This document shows positions 63,455-64,000 of a DNA stretch of 64,000 bases, piece after piece. Within the stretch, counting starts at the first letter, position 1; every line of letters starts with the position of its first letter. Position numbers and translations under genes: made by a program. The notes under the pieces are model-generated. The model saw nothing but the letters and a program-made list of their open reading frames with translations. It was not told where the DNA came from and searched no databases. Source of the DNA: Paraburkholderia humisilvae (GTDB lineage Bacteria; Pseudomonadota; Gammaproteobacteria; Burkholderiales; Burkholderiaceae); the NCBI RefSeq assembly GCF_902859855.1, contig NZ_CADIKH010000026.1, positions 1 through 64,000 on the forward strand, written 5' to 3'.

Positions 63455-63607
63455 GTCTTTATTGCCACCCAAATTGTCGAAAATCGATCGAGGCCGCCCG
63501 CCGCCGTTCGCGTCGCAGGCCTGCCCGGCACGGGCCGTCTCGAGCCCGCACGCCTTTTGCCGACGCCGCAGTCGTGCTACCGCGTCAGCCAGTGTTCTAT
63601 ACCTTCG

Positions 63608-63967
63608 TTACCGCCAGGCCAGTGCAATCCAGTACGTCTTGAGCGCAACCAGGTATGTGACGAGCAGCGGCACCCACTGCACCCCGTGATACCAGAACGC
63701 GATGGCAACGAACATCGCGATCGTCGCCCCCATCTTGAGCGCTTCACCGATCATCCAGCTCATCGCCGTCTCAGCGCCGCTCAACTTCTTAAGACGTGCC
63801 GCGAACAACGCGCTCGGCACCCAGCAAATCGCCCCCCCAAGGAATGCGGACAGCGCAGCATCACCCGGCGGCTTGTAGAACAGCCACCACAGCAGCGTCG
63901 CACCCAGGGACAAAACCATTTGCGCCGCCACCACCTTGTAAGGCGTAACGCGCGATGGACGACTCAC
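63608..63967 (-). CDS. atpI: ATP synthase accessory protein I
   Basis: 119 residues with four hydrophobic helices, including ALSAFLGGAICWVPSALFAA. AtpI assists c-ring assembly or Mg2+ uptake in other bacteria. It is the first gene of the operon, starting at GTG 63967 near the window edge; the operon promoter lies outside or in the last 33 bases. Confidence 0.9.
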   Translation of the reverse strand: MSRPSRVTPYKVVAAQMVLSLGATLLWWLFYKPPGDAALSAFLGGAICWVPSALFAARLKKLSGAETAMSWMIGEALKMGATIAMFVAIAFWYHGVQWVPLLVTYLVALKTYWIALAWR

Positions 63968-64000
63968 GTTCGGACCGAATAGCTTTTCTGCTTCTGCCCG

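Overview
The window is high-GC DNA from a member of the Burkholderiaceae, most likely Paraburkholderia or Burkholderia. The reasons are the gene contents and orders (fliC-fliD-fliT, gcvT-gcvH-gcvP-sdaA behind a tandem glycine riboswitch, putA, priA, hemE and a complete atpIBEFHAGDC operon) and a 2,2-dialkylglycine decarboxylase that, from memory, closely resembles the Burkholderia cepacia enzyme. Most of it is ordinary chromosomal backbone, probably the main chromosome. No rRNA, CRISPR array or intact transposase was seen.

Layout: (1) 1-10.7 kb is a flagellar filament and modification locus. It holds the 3' end of flagellin, fliD, fliT, a TPR/O-GlcNAc-transferase-like glycosyltransferase and an FkbM methyltransferase. 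Converging on these is an operon of an APS kinase and a three-domain sulfotransferase-glycosyltransferase-methyltransferase. Together they look like a system for glycosylating, methylating and possibly sulfating flagellin. (2) 11-25.6 kb holds an orphan ThDP enzyme, serine dehydratase, an alginate-lyase-like gene, the glycine cleavage operon with its riboswitch, a Gfo/Idh oxidoreductase, a formyltransferase fused to GcvR-like ACT domains, and rep helicase. (3) 25.6-31.6 kb is the accessory region. It has a di-heme cytochrome c, tRNA-Arg(CCG), and a roughly 2.9-kb lower-GC island bounded by a degenerate copy of the tRNA 3' half. The island carries an inovirus-like regulator pseudogene and, most strikingly, a gene behind a textbook PIP/hrpII box. 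That gene's product starts MGCINS (a eukaryotic-type myristoylation/palmitoylation signal) and has a domain resembling plant IQM proteins, so it is a candidate type III effector. Two small related membrane proteins follow. Just outside are an entericidin lipoprotein, a truncated DeoR regulator and a HAD phosphatase.

(4) 31.7-38 kb holds mxaRSACKL, the accessory genes for maturing a PQQ methanol dehydrogenase, without structural genes in view. They converge on a zinc alcohol dehydrogenase. (5) 38.2-46.7 kb holds dgdA, a FUSC membrane protein, small secreted proteins, a LivK-type binding protein, and putA with a recognisable PutA operator. (6) 46.7-56.1 kb holds a YeiH-type transporter coupled to a small Cys protein, priA, hemE, a PheC-like periplasmic protein, an 800-bp unexplained gap with an orphan terminator, and an acyl-CoA synthetase. 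(7) 56.4-64 kb is the complete F1Fo ATP synthase operon on the minus strand.

The main novelty is the island-borne PIP-box gene at 27.7-28.55 kb. Second is the candidate flagellin-sulfation module at 7.4-10.6 kb.
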